Positions 8,957-18,687 of a stretch of DNA of 64,000 nucleotides are shown in pieces. Location: positions 62,001 through 126,000 of the forward strand of contig NZ_JANHMP010000004.1 of assembly GCF_024609265.1 (NCBI RefSeq), given 5' to 3'. This DNA comes from Geothrix campi (GTDB lineage: Bacteria > Acidobacteriota > Holophagae > Holophagales > Holophagaceae). The notes under the pieces were generated by a model that saw only the letters and a program-made list of their open reading frames with translations, made no database searches and was not told where the DNA came from. Position 1 is the first letter of the stretch; each line of letters starts with the position of its first letter. The translations under genes were made by a program, and so were the position numbers.

Positions 8957-10156
8957 TCAGATGGGGGGAAGCGGGAGGGGAGGGTGGGGAGTGCCCGGAC
9001 GGGAGGCCGCCCTGTCGGACACGCGGGGGGTCCCGGGGGTCAGATCCATGAAGGCGAGGATCTCCGCCGTCACGTGGCACACGTCGTATTTTTCCTCAGC
9101 GATCTTCCGGCCTTCCTTCCCGAGGCGGAGGATCAGATCCCGGTCTTCGGCCAACCTGATGATGGCCTCGGCGAGCGCGTCGCTATCCCGCACTGGAACG
9201 AGAAAGCCGTTGCACCCCTCCTGGACGGTGGCACGGCAACCGGGCGCGTCCGTAGTCACGACGGCCCGGCCCATGGACATGGCCTCCAGCACCGAGCGGG
9301 GCGTGCCTTCCCCGTAGGAGGGCAGCACCAGGACATGGGCGGCGGCCAACGCCGGGCGCACGTCCCCCATCTCGCCGAGGTAGTCCACGATGCCCTCCTG
9401 CACCCAGGCCTGCACCTGGTCTGCCGTGATCGCGTTCGGATTGGTATCCAGGGGGCCCAGAATCTGGAACCGCGCGGCCACCTGGCGCCCGGAAACGAGG
9501 CGGCAGGCCTGCACGTACTCATGCAGCCCCTTGTCCCGGAGCAGGCGGCCCACGAAGAGGAACGTGGCGGGGCCGTCGGGAAGGGGCGAAGGCGCGAAAT
9601 GGTCCAGGTCCACACCCGAGCCGTTGACGATCCGCGCGGCCATGCCCTTGGGCAGCAGGCCCTCGGTCCTGAAGAACGCGAGGTCATCCTCATTCTGGAA
9701 AAGCACTCCCCGACACCGGCGCAGCGCCAGGCGGTACAGGGCCTTGACGACCCGGCGGACAGTCCGCTGCCTGAATTCCGTGGCCTCGCCCTGGAGGGTC
9801 GTGCCGCGGCCCGTGATCATGGCGAAGCGATCGGGCACGCCGGCCTGCTTTGCCGCGAGAGTCCCGAAGACCACGGCCTTGATCTCGTAGGCCAGGAGGG
9901 CATCGAGGCGCAGCCGACGGAACAGGCTCCACAAATGGAACAGGCTCAGGAGGTCCCGGAACGGGTTCAACCCGGTGCGGTGGATGTCGATGGGAACGTA
10001 GGTCACCCCCAACCGTTCGAGGTTCGCCTGGATCTCGGGCGTGCCCTCCGGGGCAATCCCGTAGACCGTGTGCCCCGCCCGCGCCATCTCTGACATGAGG
10101 TGGCCCCGGAAGTTCACCAGGTCCCTGGCCGCGCCTCCCAGCACCGCGATTCGCAT
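8957..10156 (-). CDS. GT4-family glycosyltransferase
   Basis: 399 residues, GT-B fold. The N-terminal MRIAVLGGAARDLVNFRGHL opens the first Rossmann domain; the second has the sugar-nucleotide motif EGTPRSVLEAMSMG (EX7E) and FVGRLLRDKGL. The layout resembles PglA-type alpha-1,3-GalNAc transferases that add the second sugar to undecaprenyl-diphospho-bacillosamine, but donor and acceptor cannot be assigned from sequence alone. Its ATG overlaps the stop of the upstream epimerase (TGATG), so the two are co-translated. The last 30 residues are Pro-rich and probably disordered. GT4 enzymes act on the inner face of the cytoplasmic membrane. Confidence 0.85.
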   Translation of the reverse strand: MRIAVLGGAARDLVNFRGHLMSEMARAGHTVYGIAPEGTPEIQANLERLGVTYVPIDIHRTGLNPFRDLLSLFHLWSLFRRLRLDALLAYEIKAVVFGTLAAKQAGVPDRFAMITGRGTTLQGEATEFRQRTVRRVVKALYRLALRRCRGVLFQNEDDLAFFRTEGLLPKGMAARIVNGSGVDLDHFAPSPLPDGPATFLFVGRLLRDKGLHEYVQACRLVSGRQVAARFQILGPLDTNPNAITADQVQAWVQEGIVDYLGEMGDVRPALAAAHVLVLPSYGEGTPRSVLEAMSMGRAVVTTDAPGCRATVQEGCNGFLVPVRDSDALAEAIIRLAEDRDLILRLGKEGRKIAEEKYDVCHVTAEILAFMDLTPGTPRVSDRAASRPGTPHPPLPLPPI

Positions 10157-11186
10157 CAGAGCTGGGCAGCCCGGGCGGCAAACCAGGGGACCAGTTCATC
10201 CAGCCCCTGCGCCACGGAGTGGGTCGGCTCGTAGCCCAGGTGGGCCTTGATCTTGGAAAGGTCCGCCTGGGAATGCTGGATGTCGCCATCCCGCGGCGGG
10301 CCATAGACAGGGTCCCGTCGCTGGAAGCCGGGATGGGCGGTGGCCAGGCGGTCGGCAATCATCCAGTAGAGCCGAGTCAGGGAGGTGGTGCCGCCGAAGG
10401 AGACGTTGAAGACCTCGCCCAGGGCCCCCTCGGGGGCCACACAGGCCAGCAGATTGGCCTGGACGGCGTTGGCGATGAAGCAGAAGTCCCGGCTGGTCTC
10501 ACCATCCCCGTGGATGGTGCAGGTCTCGCCATCGATGAGGGCCTGGAGCCACTTGGGCATGACGGCGGCATAGGGCCCGTTGGGATTCTGCCGGGGGCCG
10601 AAGACGTTGAAATACCGGAATCCGATGGCCCTGAAGCCGTAAGTCCGGGCGAAGATCGCGGAGTACTGCTCGCCGATGACCTTGGTCAGGGCGTAGGGGG
10701 AGAGGGGGTGCCCGGTCCGAGACTCGACCTTGGGCAGCCCCGCGTCGTCCCCATAGACGGAGCTGGAGGAGGCGTAGGCCATCCGCCGCACGCCCGCATC
10801 CCGGGCCGCCACCAGCATGTTGAGGAAGCCATCCACGTTGGACTGGTGACTGGCGATGGGATCCTTGATGGAACGAGGCACGGACCCCAGGGCGGCCTGG
10901 TGCAGCACGACCTCGGCGCCCTGGCAGGCCTGATGGCAGGTATCCAGATTCCGGGTGTCCCCTTCGATGAAGGTGAAGCGTGACCAGGCTTCGGCGGAGA
11001 GGCCCTGCCGCACGCTCTCCAGATTCCCGGGATTCCCCGTGGAGAAGTTATCCAGGCCGACCACGACCTGATCCAGCTCCAGCAGCTTCTGAAGAATGTT
11101 CGAGCCGATGAAACCGGCCACGCCCGTGACGAGCCATCGCTTGGGACTCGTCCGCAGGTCCTGGCAGAGCGCCTGGTACAGGCTCA

Positions 11187-11187
<1 letters not shown>
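10156..11187 (-). CDS. wbpP: WbpP/TviC-type UDP-HexNAc(A) 4-epimerase
   Basis: 343 residues, extended short-chain dehydrogenase. The NAD-binding GVAGFIGSN follows an N-terminal extension (MSLYQALCQDL) typical of WbpP, and the catalytic SSS...PYALTK (Tyr-X3-Lys) is present. The resemblance to Pseudomonas WbpP is strong over the full length (HQAALGSVPRSI, RYFNVFGPRQ). WbpP interconverts UDP-GlcNAc and UDP-GalNAc; TviC acts on the uronic acid forms. With the neighbouring dehydrogenase it would give UDP-GalNAcA. ATG 11187 has GGAG seven bases upstream and overlaps the tviB-like stop (TGATG); an in-frame TTG at 11199 is less likely. Confidence 0.88.
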
Positions 11188-12461
<1,274 letters not shown>

Positions 12462-12618
12462 GATGCTCCACTCCGAGTGACCTGCGTTGGATGGCCCTCA
12501 CGGCTTGGGCCGTGGTGGATTCGACGAGGCGATTATTTCTCAATCAGTTGTATACTGCTAATGGGAATTTTTGAAATAGCACGAACTGCATGCTCGCCTG
12601 CATTCCGGGGGCGGGGAG
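12462..12618 (-). promoter_or_regulatory. Likely promoter region of the tviB operon
   Basis: The only AT-rich stretch between two minus-strand genes. On the minus strand TTCAAA is followed 15 bases later by TATACA at about 12550-12580, a passable sigma70-like pair with short spacing. No sigma54 motif and no terminator for the upstream GH2 gene are evident. Confidence 0.3.
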
Positions 12619-15150
12619 TCAGGGATTCGCCCGGAGGGAGATGGCTTCCCTGAGGTTGAGCGCGCTCAGATCCGCCCTGAAGGTGGCTGCCGGATCCGTG
12701 CGTGGCCTGAACCGGATCCGCTTCGTCTGGTGGGGCGCCAGGTGGAAATGGTTGTCCTCCGGCACGTGGCCGCGGCAGGAGAGGGCCACGCTCTGGAGGA
12801 ACACGGGGGACTGCAGGGTCACGATGTGGGTGCCGTCCGGGCCTGTCTCGGAGGTGGCGGTGATTCCCACCGGATCCTGGAAGGGGAGGTCAAGCCCCAG
12901 GGGGAAATGGAAGTCCTCAGCCAGCACCTGGCGGTTCTCCGTGGAGAGCAGTCTTCCGATCACCACATCGTGCTTGGGGGGGCCGAACCGGTAGGCGTAG
13001 GTCAGATCCTGGAAGCAGGAGAGCAGCTCGTCGGCCGGAATCGTGCGGGCGCCATGGGCGGGGATCGAGACCGCCCGGTCCGCGTGGCCGACGCGAATCC
13101 GGCCCGCCTGGAGCAGGTCCAGTTCGAGGACGCCGTGCAACTCCTCGGCGGTCTCGTTGAGGAGGTGGAGGTGCAGGCCCTCGAGCCCTTCGTCGGTCAT
13201 CTGGAGCGCCTGCCGGGCCCAGGCTCGCTTGAGGTACCAATAGACGGCCTTGGGCCGGCCGGCGCTGTCGAGCAGTCCCCAGCCCGCACCGGGCCAGAGG
13301 TCCTTGTAGAACCAGACCAGGCCGCCGCCGCAGCCACTTCCAGGCCGGCGCCATTCCGAGAAGACGGCCCTCATCACCTCGCCGGTGACTGCGCGGGAGA
13401 CCGTGAAATACCGCTCCGGGTCGCGGCTGCGGAGCTCGATGGGGTCGAGGCCGAAGAGGGCCTTCAGGTAGTGGTCGCGGATGTCCTCGAAATCCCAGCC
13501 GGCGGCGCTGTCCCGTGGCACCCGGGCCTTCCAGCGCGGGTGGTGGGACACGGGCCGGGCGTCGCCGAACACGTCTTCCATGGCCTCGTCCTCAGGCACA
13601 TTCGAGAAGCCGAGGCATTCGGACGTGAACCGCACCCGGGCGAGCCGCGCATCCCCGAGGGGGCGCTTGTAGGCACCGACTCCGTAATAGTGGGAGATGC
13701 CGGTCGAGGGGTGGAAGGGCATCACCCCCTCGGTGGGGGTGGAGGGGAAGTACGGGATGCCGCCGTGCTGGGCTGTGCACAGGCGCGGGAGTTCATCGGA
13801 GAAGAAGGCGTTCGACCATTCGGTTGAGGGCAAGCCGAGCATGGCGGCCTGCTGCTCGATCTCGCTCCCCCCGCAGTAGACCGCGAGGCAGGGATGACGC
13901 TGCAGCCGGCCCAGCTGGTGGGTGACCTCCCGCTCGACCTCGGCATGAAAAGCCTCGTCGGTGAAGGGGTAGTCCATGTTGGCGAACATGAAGTCCTGCC
14001 AGACCAGGATCCCGAGCTCATCACAGAGGCCGTAGAACAACTCGGATTCGTAGACCATCGTGCCGCCGACCCGCAGCATGTTGACCCCGGCATCGCGGGC
14101 CAGCACCAGCGCTTGGCGCAGGGCCTCCGGATCGCCCGACAGGGAGCGGAAGTCGTTGACGGTCCAGCAGGCGCCGCGGCAGAACACGGGACGGCCGTTC
14201 ACCACCAATCGCACTTGGCCATCCTCGCGGTCCATCGAGACGGACTTGAACCCGATCCGGCCGCAGTCGGCCATGATCGGCCCGGCGTCCGTGTCCAGGC
14301 GCAGGGTGCAGTCGAGCTGGTCGGGGCGGCCGTGGGTGTGCGGCCACCAGAGCGGTGCGCCCGGGAGGGTGGACTCGCAGGAAAGGCGCACCCGACCCTC
14401 GGCCTGGTCCGACACCAGCGGAATGGCGTGGGGCCCGACCTGAAGGGTGGCTCCCGTGACCCTGGAGCCGTCCAGGATCCGCGCCTCGGCCGCCAGCAAG
14501 ATCCGGCCTTCCAGACCGGACGCGGTGGTCTGGAGGTCGAGACGGGTGAATTCCAGCCTGCAGATCCGCTCCAGCGTGACGGCCCTCCAGGGGCCGATGG
14601 GAGCAACGGCCGGGGACCAGCCGGGAATGCGTCCCAGGAGGGTCGTCCGCACCCAGCGGAGGTTCTGGTGGGCGACGAGGGCCGTCTTCCACCGGGGACG
14701 GGGCCTGCGGATGGCCAGCTCGGCTGTCAGTGACCGGAAGCAGATCATCAGTTCGTTGTCTGGCCGCAGGAGGTCCGAGACATCGCAAGCATGGGGCAAG
14801 AACATGTTACGGGAGGTGCTCAGGCGGGCGCCGTTCAGCCATACCTCGGCGATCGTGGCCAGTCCATCGAAGCGGAGCCGGGCCCGTTCGCCAGCGTCCA
14901 GGGCCGGAGCCCGGAAGGTGCAGCGGTACCACCAATCCTCTCCGTCGAGGTGGTTCGCGGCATCGAGAGCCAGGTCCAGGCTGTCGGCCACCGTGCCCGG
15001 GACGAGGGCGGGGCGCCAGGGAAGGTGCGCCTCCCGCGCCGCGTCGGCGGTTTCATGGGCGCCGGGCGCGCTGGAGGCCAGCTCCCAGCCGGACTCCAGG
15101 GGATCGATCCGGTGCGCGTCCACCCGCGCTCCCGGAAGGGGCTCCGTCAT
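12619..15150 (-). CDS. GH2 beta-mannosidase-like glycoside hydrolase
   Basis: 843 residues. The layout is that of GH2 beta-mannosidases: an N-terminal jelly-roll (WYRCTFRAP...FDGLATIAEVWLNG), an immunoglobulin-like domain, a TIM barrel (GACWTVNDFRSLS, NMLRVGGTMVYES) and C-terminal domains. The acid/base candidate is Glu430 in YCGGSEIEQ, where family members usually read N-E, and the nucleophile candidate is Glu511 in FTSECLGF. No signal peptide is visible, so it is probably cytoplasmic. The ATG overlaps the stop of the DUF1839 gene (ATGA), so it is the last gene of the ACP module. A role in recycling, editing or transglycosylation of a lipid-linked glycan is inference. Confidence 0.8.
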   Translation of the reverse strand: MTEPLPGARVDAHRIDPLESGWELASSAPGAHETADAAREAHLPWRPALVPGTVADSLDLALDAANHLDGEDWWYRCTFRAPALDAGERARLRFDGLATIAEVWLNGARLSTSRNMFLPHACDVSDLLRPDNELMICFRSLTAELAIRRPRPRWKTALVAHQNLRWVRTTLLGRIPGWSPAVAPIGPWRAVTLERICRLEFTRLDLQTTASGLEGRILLAAEARILDGSRVTGATLQVGPHAIPLVSDQAEGRVRLSCESTLPGAPLWWPHTHGRPDQLDCTLRLDTDAGPIMADCGRIGFKSVSMDREDGQVRLVVNGRPVFCRGACWTVNDFRSLSGDPEALRQALVLARDAGVNMLRVGGTMVYESELFYGLCDELGILVWQDFMFANMDYPFTDEAFHAEVEREVTHQLGRLQRHPCLAVYCGGSEIEQQAAMLGLPSTEWSNAFFSDELPRLCTAQHGGIPYFPSTPTEGVMPFHPSTGISHYYGVGAYKRPLGDARLARVRFTSECLGFSNVPEDEAMEDVFGDARPVSHHPRWKARVPRDSAAGWDFEDIRDHYLKALFGLDPIELRSRDPERYFTVSRAVTGEVMRAVFSEWRRPGSGCGGGLVWFYKDLWPGAGWGLLDSAGRPKAVYWYLKRAWARQALQMTDEGLEGLHLHLLNETAEELHGVLELDLLQAGRIRVGHADRAVSIPAHGARTIPADELLSCFQDLTYAYRFGPPKHDVVIGRLLSTENRQVLAEDFHFPLGLDLPFQDPVGITATSETGPDGTHIVTLQSPVFLQSVALSCRGHVPEDNHFHLAPHQTKRIRFRPRTDPAATFRADLSALNLREAISLRANP

Positions 15151-16130
15151 CGGGTCCCTCCGAACTGGCGCACGAGGCCTCCCATGGCCTCCTCCCAACG
15201 CTCCGCCATGGTGTCGAGCGGCGACAGGTCGATGGCCTTCCGCCGGGCCATGGAGCGGGCGAGCTGGAACTGGAAAGCCTTGGTGGTCTGCGAGATCTGG
15301 TCGAAGGCCGCCTGGGCCGGGGCGAGGTGGTCGACGCCCTGGGCCGTGAGCCAGCCGAGGCAGGTTCCGGCGAGTTCGAAGCAGGCTCCGTACTGACGGA
15401 GGGTGACGAAGGAATAGGCGTGGAAGACATCGATATCGGTGGTCAGCAGCCAGTCCAGATCCTGCTGGAACTTCGCCTTGAACGCGGGGAAGGGGTTCCG
15501 TTCCGGAATCCGGCCGAGGTGTCTGCCGAGCAGGGCCCGGGAGGCCTCGACCAGCGCGGCCTGGGAGAGGGGGGTGAAGTGAGGGGCCTTTTTCACATAC
15601 TCGATGTAGGGCGGGAGCATCCGCTCATGCACCAGCCCTTCCATCTGGAAGATGTCGATGAAGTCCCCGTTCTCGAGAACGTGGTAGCCCTGATTGTGGA
15701 AGTAGCCCAGGCGCAGGTTGCCGATATCGATCTCGTTGACGGCCACGGTGGATTTCACATGGGCCAGGCGGTAGGCGGTCCCGGACGTATCCGGAAGGTA
15801 GTAGGAGTCGAGCTCCACCAGCACCGGGCGACCCGCCCCGACCTGTTCCTCGATGTGGTCCACCAGCGGCCGCCAGGGTGCGAGCTCCTGGATGTCGAAG
15901 CCGTAGAGTTCCAGAAGGTCCGCCGGCGGGAACTTGAAGAACGTCCACTGGTCTCCTTCGAAGTCGATGGCCAGCGTGAAGGGGAGCGCGGCCACGGGTT
16001 CGTGCCCGAGGCCGTGGAGCAGCTCGATGATCACATCGGAGTAGCAGTTGGTTTCCGCCCAGGTGCGGTTCTCGCCGTGGATGGAATGGCGCTGGTAGGT
16101 GGCCGGGTCGAGGGGGAGGATCTGTTTCAT
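15147..16130 (-). CDS. DUF1839 family protein, possible ACP-dependent acyltransferase (papain-like)
   Basis: 327 residues, matching the DUF1839 pattern (HSIHGENRTWAETNCYSD; FEGDQWTFFKFP). No function is established for the family to my knowledge. The N-terminal half resembles the BtrH_N papain-like domain of butirosin biosynthesis: a Cys early on (Cys29 in TNCYSD), then GRPVLVELDSYYLP (100-113) and a His ten residues on (His124 in LAHVKS). BtrH moves an aminoacyl chain from an ACP to an amine, which would fit the neighbouring ACP and amino acid:carrier-protein ligase; this is inference. The C-terminal half is helical. The start ATG has no clear ribosome binding site and lies 41 bp after the ligase stop; an upstream open frame is only the ligase in another frame. 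Confidence 0.75.
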   Translation of the reverse strand: MKQILPLDPATYQRHSIHGENRTWAETNCYSDVIIELLHGLGHEPVAALPFTLAIDFEGDQWTFFKFPPADLLELYGFDIQELAPWRPLVDHIEEQVGAGRPVLVELDSYYLPDTSGTAYRLAHVKSTVAVNEIDIGNLRLGYFHNQGYHVLENGDFIDIFQMEGLVHERMLPPYIEYVKKAPHFTPLSQAALVEASRALLGRHLGRIPERNPFPAFKAKFQQDLDWLLTTDIDVFHAYSFVTLRQYGACFELAGTCLGWLTAQGVDHLAPAQAAFDQISQTTKAFQFQLARSMARRKAIDLSPLDTMAERWEEAMGGLVRQFGGTR

Positions 16131-16171
16131 GGGGGGTGTGGTCTCGGTGTGCCCCGGGCGGGCCCTGGCGC

Positions 16172-17095
16172 TCAGCCGAGCTCCAGGACGCCCCGGACTG
16201 ATTTCGGCCAGGCGCCGATCTCGAGTCCGTGCGTCTTGAAGAGCGCGAGGGCGATGCGCTCCAGCCCGAACCCGATGCAGGCGGAGTGGGCCGGCTGGCC
16301 ATCGGCGGTGCGGATATCGAAGGCGTGGCCGAAGTAGTCGAGGTGGTAGTTGCACGAGGTGATGGCGGTGGGGCGTTCTTCCGAACAGATGGGGACCACC
16401 AGCTCGAACTTCAGGGTCTGCTCTTTCTGCGTGGCCTTCATCATCCGCCCGCCCCGCCCGAAGAAGGGATCGTTGGCGACGACGGCCTCCACTGCCAGGC
16501 CCACGGATTGCAGCATCTCCTTCCCGCGCTCCAGCCATGAGTCCCGGTGGGCCAGAGCCTCCTCCGCGGAACCCAACCGGACGTATTCGCGCTGTCGGAA
16601 GATCTGCATCCGGGCGGGATCATCGGAGGGTTCGTGGCGGAAGACGAAGGATTTCAGGTCCACGACCCGGCCCCCCGGAGGCAGCGTGCCGGTGGCAGTG
16701 GGATACAGGGGGTAGCAGGCCGCGGGGATCATCATCACCTCGCTGGCGGCCAAGTCCCGGCTCCAGTCCTCATCCTTCTCGAACTTGCGGACCAGCTCTG
16801 CATGCTCCACGTCGCCGCCCATGAAGCTGTGGACCGAGCCCATGAGATCGGGGAAGTTGTTGATGTGGTTGATCCGGCAGTAGTGATCCCGGTTGAAGAT
16901 CGGGGGGAAGCGCATCACCTCCGGGTTCAGATGCCGGCCCATCCGGGTCACGTAATGCTCGAACTGGTCGATGACGTGCTCGAAGGTGCCGCTCCGGCCG
17001 TACACCCCCTTCACGCCAGAGGGAATCAGGAGGCCCGCCCCGGTCAGCTCGTCGAGGTAGGTCTTATAGGCATCGGTTTCGACAGGGGCGCACAT
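16172..17095 (-). CDS. Amino acid:[acyl carrier protein] ligase (SerRS homologue)
   Basis: 307 residues, class II aminoacyl-tRNA synthetase core without a tRNA-binding arm. Motif 2 is seen in FVFRHEPSDDPARM...FRQREYVRLG (150-175) and motif 3 in SACIGFGLERIALAL (271-285). Cys127, Glu170 and Cys273 fit the Zn ligands of atypical archaeal-type SerRS. Homologues characterised in Bradyrhizobium activate small amino acids (Gly or Ala) and load them on the phosphopantetheine of a small carrier protein, not on tRNA. The carrier protein gene lies two genes upstream. ATG 17095 is six bases after GGAAGG; ATG 17101, overlapping the upstream stop, would add two residues. The enzyme links central amino acid metabolism to this EPS module. 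Confidence 0.85.
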   Translation of the reverse strand: MCAPVETDAYKTYLDELTGAGLLIPSGVKGVYGRSGTFEHVIDQFEHYVTRMGRHLNPEVMRFPPIFNRDHYCRINHINNFPDLMGSVHSFMGGDVEHAELVRKFEKDEDWSRDLAASEVMMIPAACYPLYPTATGTLPPGGRVVDLKSFVFRHEPSDDPARMQIFRQREYVRLGSAEEALAHRDSWLERGKEMLQSVGLAVEAVVANDPFFGRGGRMMKATQKEQTLKFELVVPICSEERPTAITSCNYHLDYFGHAFDIRTADGQPAHSACIGFGLERIALALFKTHGLEIGAWPKSVRGVLELG

Positions 17096-17097
17096 GG

Positions 17098-18288
17098 TCA
17101 TCCTTCCCGTTGCAGGATCTGCATGGTGGAGCTCTGGCCGAGGATGCGGTCGTTGTTGACCATCAGCGCGGCGCCGTAGGCGTCCCGCAGCTGCCGGCAC
17201 AGGGAGAACCTGGAATCATTCCGGTACCCGCTGATGCCGCAGATGAGCATCGCCCGGCCGACGATGTCGATGATGAGCTGCGACGAGGCCACCTTGAGGT
17301 TGTTGATCCGGATGCCGAATCCGAAATTGGAGGAGAACGCCTCGGGATCCCCAGCGGACAACAGATGCTGGTACTCCGCCACCGCCTGCTGCACCCCGCC
17401 GCGCATGGAGAAGAGGATCGTGTCCACCTCTGCCAGCCGCAAGGCCGAGGGGGGCAGGTTGCCGGGGGTCTTGCGGGCCTCGGTGCGCACGAAGCTCCGG
17501 GCGCGGCTGACGGCATCCGAGGCGATGCCCAGCCACAGGGAGCTCCACACGATGTGCGAGAAGGGATGCATCGTCTTCGAATGGATCTCGGCGTAGGGCA
17601 CGGGGAGGATCTGCGCAGCCAAGCCTTCGGCGGTGAGCGTGAACCCGGAACTGCAGGTGCCCCTGAAGCCGAGCGTGTCCCAACCCGAGATCGGCTTGAG
17701 CACGCAATCCTGCTTCCTGACCAGGACATGGGACTGGTCATTGCGGCCCGCGTCGGGAGAGCTCCGGCAGGTGGCCAGGATGGCGTCGGCGGCCTCGCCG
17801 TAGGAGATAACGGGGGCCTGCTTTTCGAGGGTGAACCGGTCGCCCCGCACATCCACGGCGCAGAGACTGGAGCGGACATCCCCGCCGATGCCCAGCTCGG
17901 TGGTGGCGGAGGCGAGCAGGTACTGATGTTCCACCAGCTCCTGCGCGTAGGCGCGGAAGTACTCCGAGGAAAGCGCATGGTGCACGATGCAGGCGACCTG
18001 GATCTGATGCATCGCGAAGACCATCGCGGTCGAGCCGCAGTAGCCCGCGAGCGTCTCACAGATCTTCGACAGGTCGGACAGGGTCAGGCCCATCCCGCCC
18101 AGCTCCAGGGGGACATAGCAGCTCAAAAGCCTGGCCGCCTTCAGGGCCCGGAAGGCCTCTTCGGGGAAGCGCCCTTCGCGGTCCACGGCTTCGGCGTGGG
18201 GGGCGATGGCCTCCCGCCCGATGTCATGGACCCGCCCCAGGATGGCCGAAAGGCCCTCTCGATGCGGCTGCAACGCGGGTTCACGCAT
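17098..18288 (-). CDS. Acyl-CoA dehydrogenase-fold flavoprotein lacking the usual catalytic Glu
   Basis: 396 residues. An all-helical N-terminus (PLELGGMGLTLSDL), the middle beta-domain (ATTELGIGGDVRSS; ISGWDTLGFRGTCSSG) and the C-terminal helical bundle are those of acyl-CoA dehydrogenases. The C-terminal YEGTxEIQ stretch with the catalytic base is replaced by MVNNDRILGQSSTMQ (about 376-391), so classic alpha,beta-dehydrogenation of acyl-CoA is doubtful. Between an ACP and an amino acid:carrier-protein ligase, likely substrates are aminoacyl-S-ACP (compare prolyl-ACP oxidases) or an amine (ACAD-fold N-oxygenases); I cannot choose. The start ATG has AAGGAG six bases upstream. Its stop overlaps the ligase start. 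Confidence 0.8.
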   Translation of the reverse strand: MREPALQPHREGLSAILGRVHDIGREAIAPHAEAVDREGRFPEEAFRALKAARLLSCYVPLELGGMGLTLSDLSKICETLAGYCGSTAMVFAMHQIQVACIVHHALSSEYFRAYAQELVEHQYLLASATTELGIGGDVRSSLCAVDVRGDRFTLEKQAPVISYGEAADAILATCRSSPDAGRNDQSHVLVRKQDCVLKPISGWDTLGFRGTCSSGFTLTAEGLAAQILPVPYAEIHSKTMHPFSHIVWSSLWLGIASDAVSRARSFVRTEARKTPGNLPPSALRLAEVDTILFSMRGGVQQAVAEYQHLLSAGDPEAFSSNFGFGIRINNLKVASSQLIIDIVGRAMLICGISGYRNDSRFSLCRQLRDAYGAALMVNNDRILGQSSTMQILQREG

Positions 18289-18315
18289 GCCGTGCTCCTT
18301 GTCCGGGGGCCCTGC

Positions 18316-18555
18316 TCAGGTTTTCAAGGCCTCGACCGCCTCGGCGAGGGATTGAATGCTTCCGAAGGTCCTCCGGACCAGCATCCGGTCCGGGAACTCG
18401 ATGTTGAAGTAGTCCTCCAGGGCCAGCATCAGGTTGACGGTGGTCAGGGAGGTGAGGCCGGCCGCGTAGAGGTCGGACAGATCGCTCAGCGTGTTCACGT
18501 CCGCGGAGAGGCGGGCGTGTTTCAGGACGAGCTCGCGTATATCCTTTTGAATCAT
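18316..18555 (-). CDS. Acyl carrier protein (aminoacyl carrier)
   Basis: 79 residues, four-helix carrier protein. The phosphopantetheine site is Ser36 in AAGLTSLTTVN, with Thr in place of the usual Asp before the Ser, followed by the helix LMLALEDYFNIEFPD. It is first in the module ACP, ACAD-like protein, amino acid:carrier-protein ligase, DUF1839, GH2 and is the obvious partner of the ligase. The rest of the chain is ordinary for an ACP, but it is unlike the fatty-acid ACP signature DSL. The start ATG at 18555 has a weak site (GTGAG). A separate phosphopantetheinyl transferase is not in the window. Confidence 0.85.
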   Translation of the reverse strand: MIQKDIRELVLKHARLSADVNTLSDLSDLYAAGLTSLTTVNLMLALEDYFNIEFPDRMLVRRTFGSIQSLAEAVEALKT

Positions 18556-18602
18556 TCAATTCTCACATGATGAATAGGTGGAAAAAACATGGCTTTGATA
18601 CC

Positions 18603-18630
18603 GAGTCTAGGGACTTGGTTAGAGTCTAGG
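18603..18630. repeat. Direct repeat GAGTCTAGG x2 upstream of ACP gene
   Basis: The 9-mer GAGTCTAGG occurs at 18603-18611 and 18622-18630, 19 bp apart (about two helical turns), 48-75 bp upstream of the ACP start codon. This placement fits an operator for a dimeric regulator of the ACP module. A short CAGGAG/CTCCTG hairpin lies next to it at 18631-18647. The 132-bp gap is the likely promoter region. Confidence 0.4.
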
Positions 18631-18687
18631 CAGGAGCGGTCCTCCTGGCTAGTGGGATTCTTTCGATTCTGCCGAGGTCGAGGTCTC

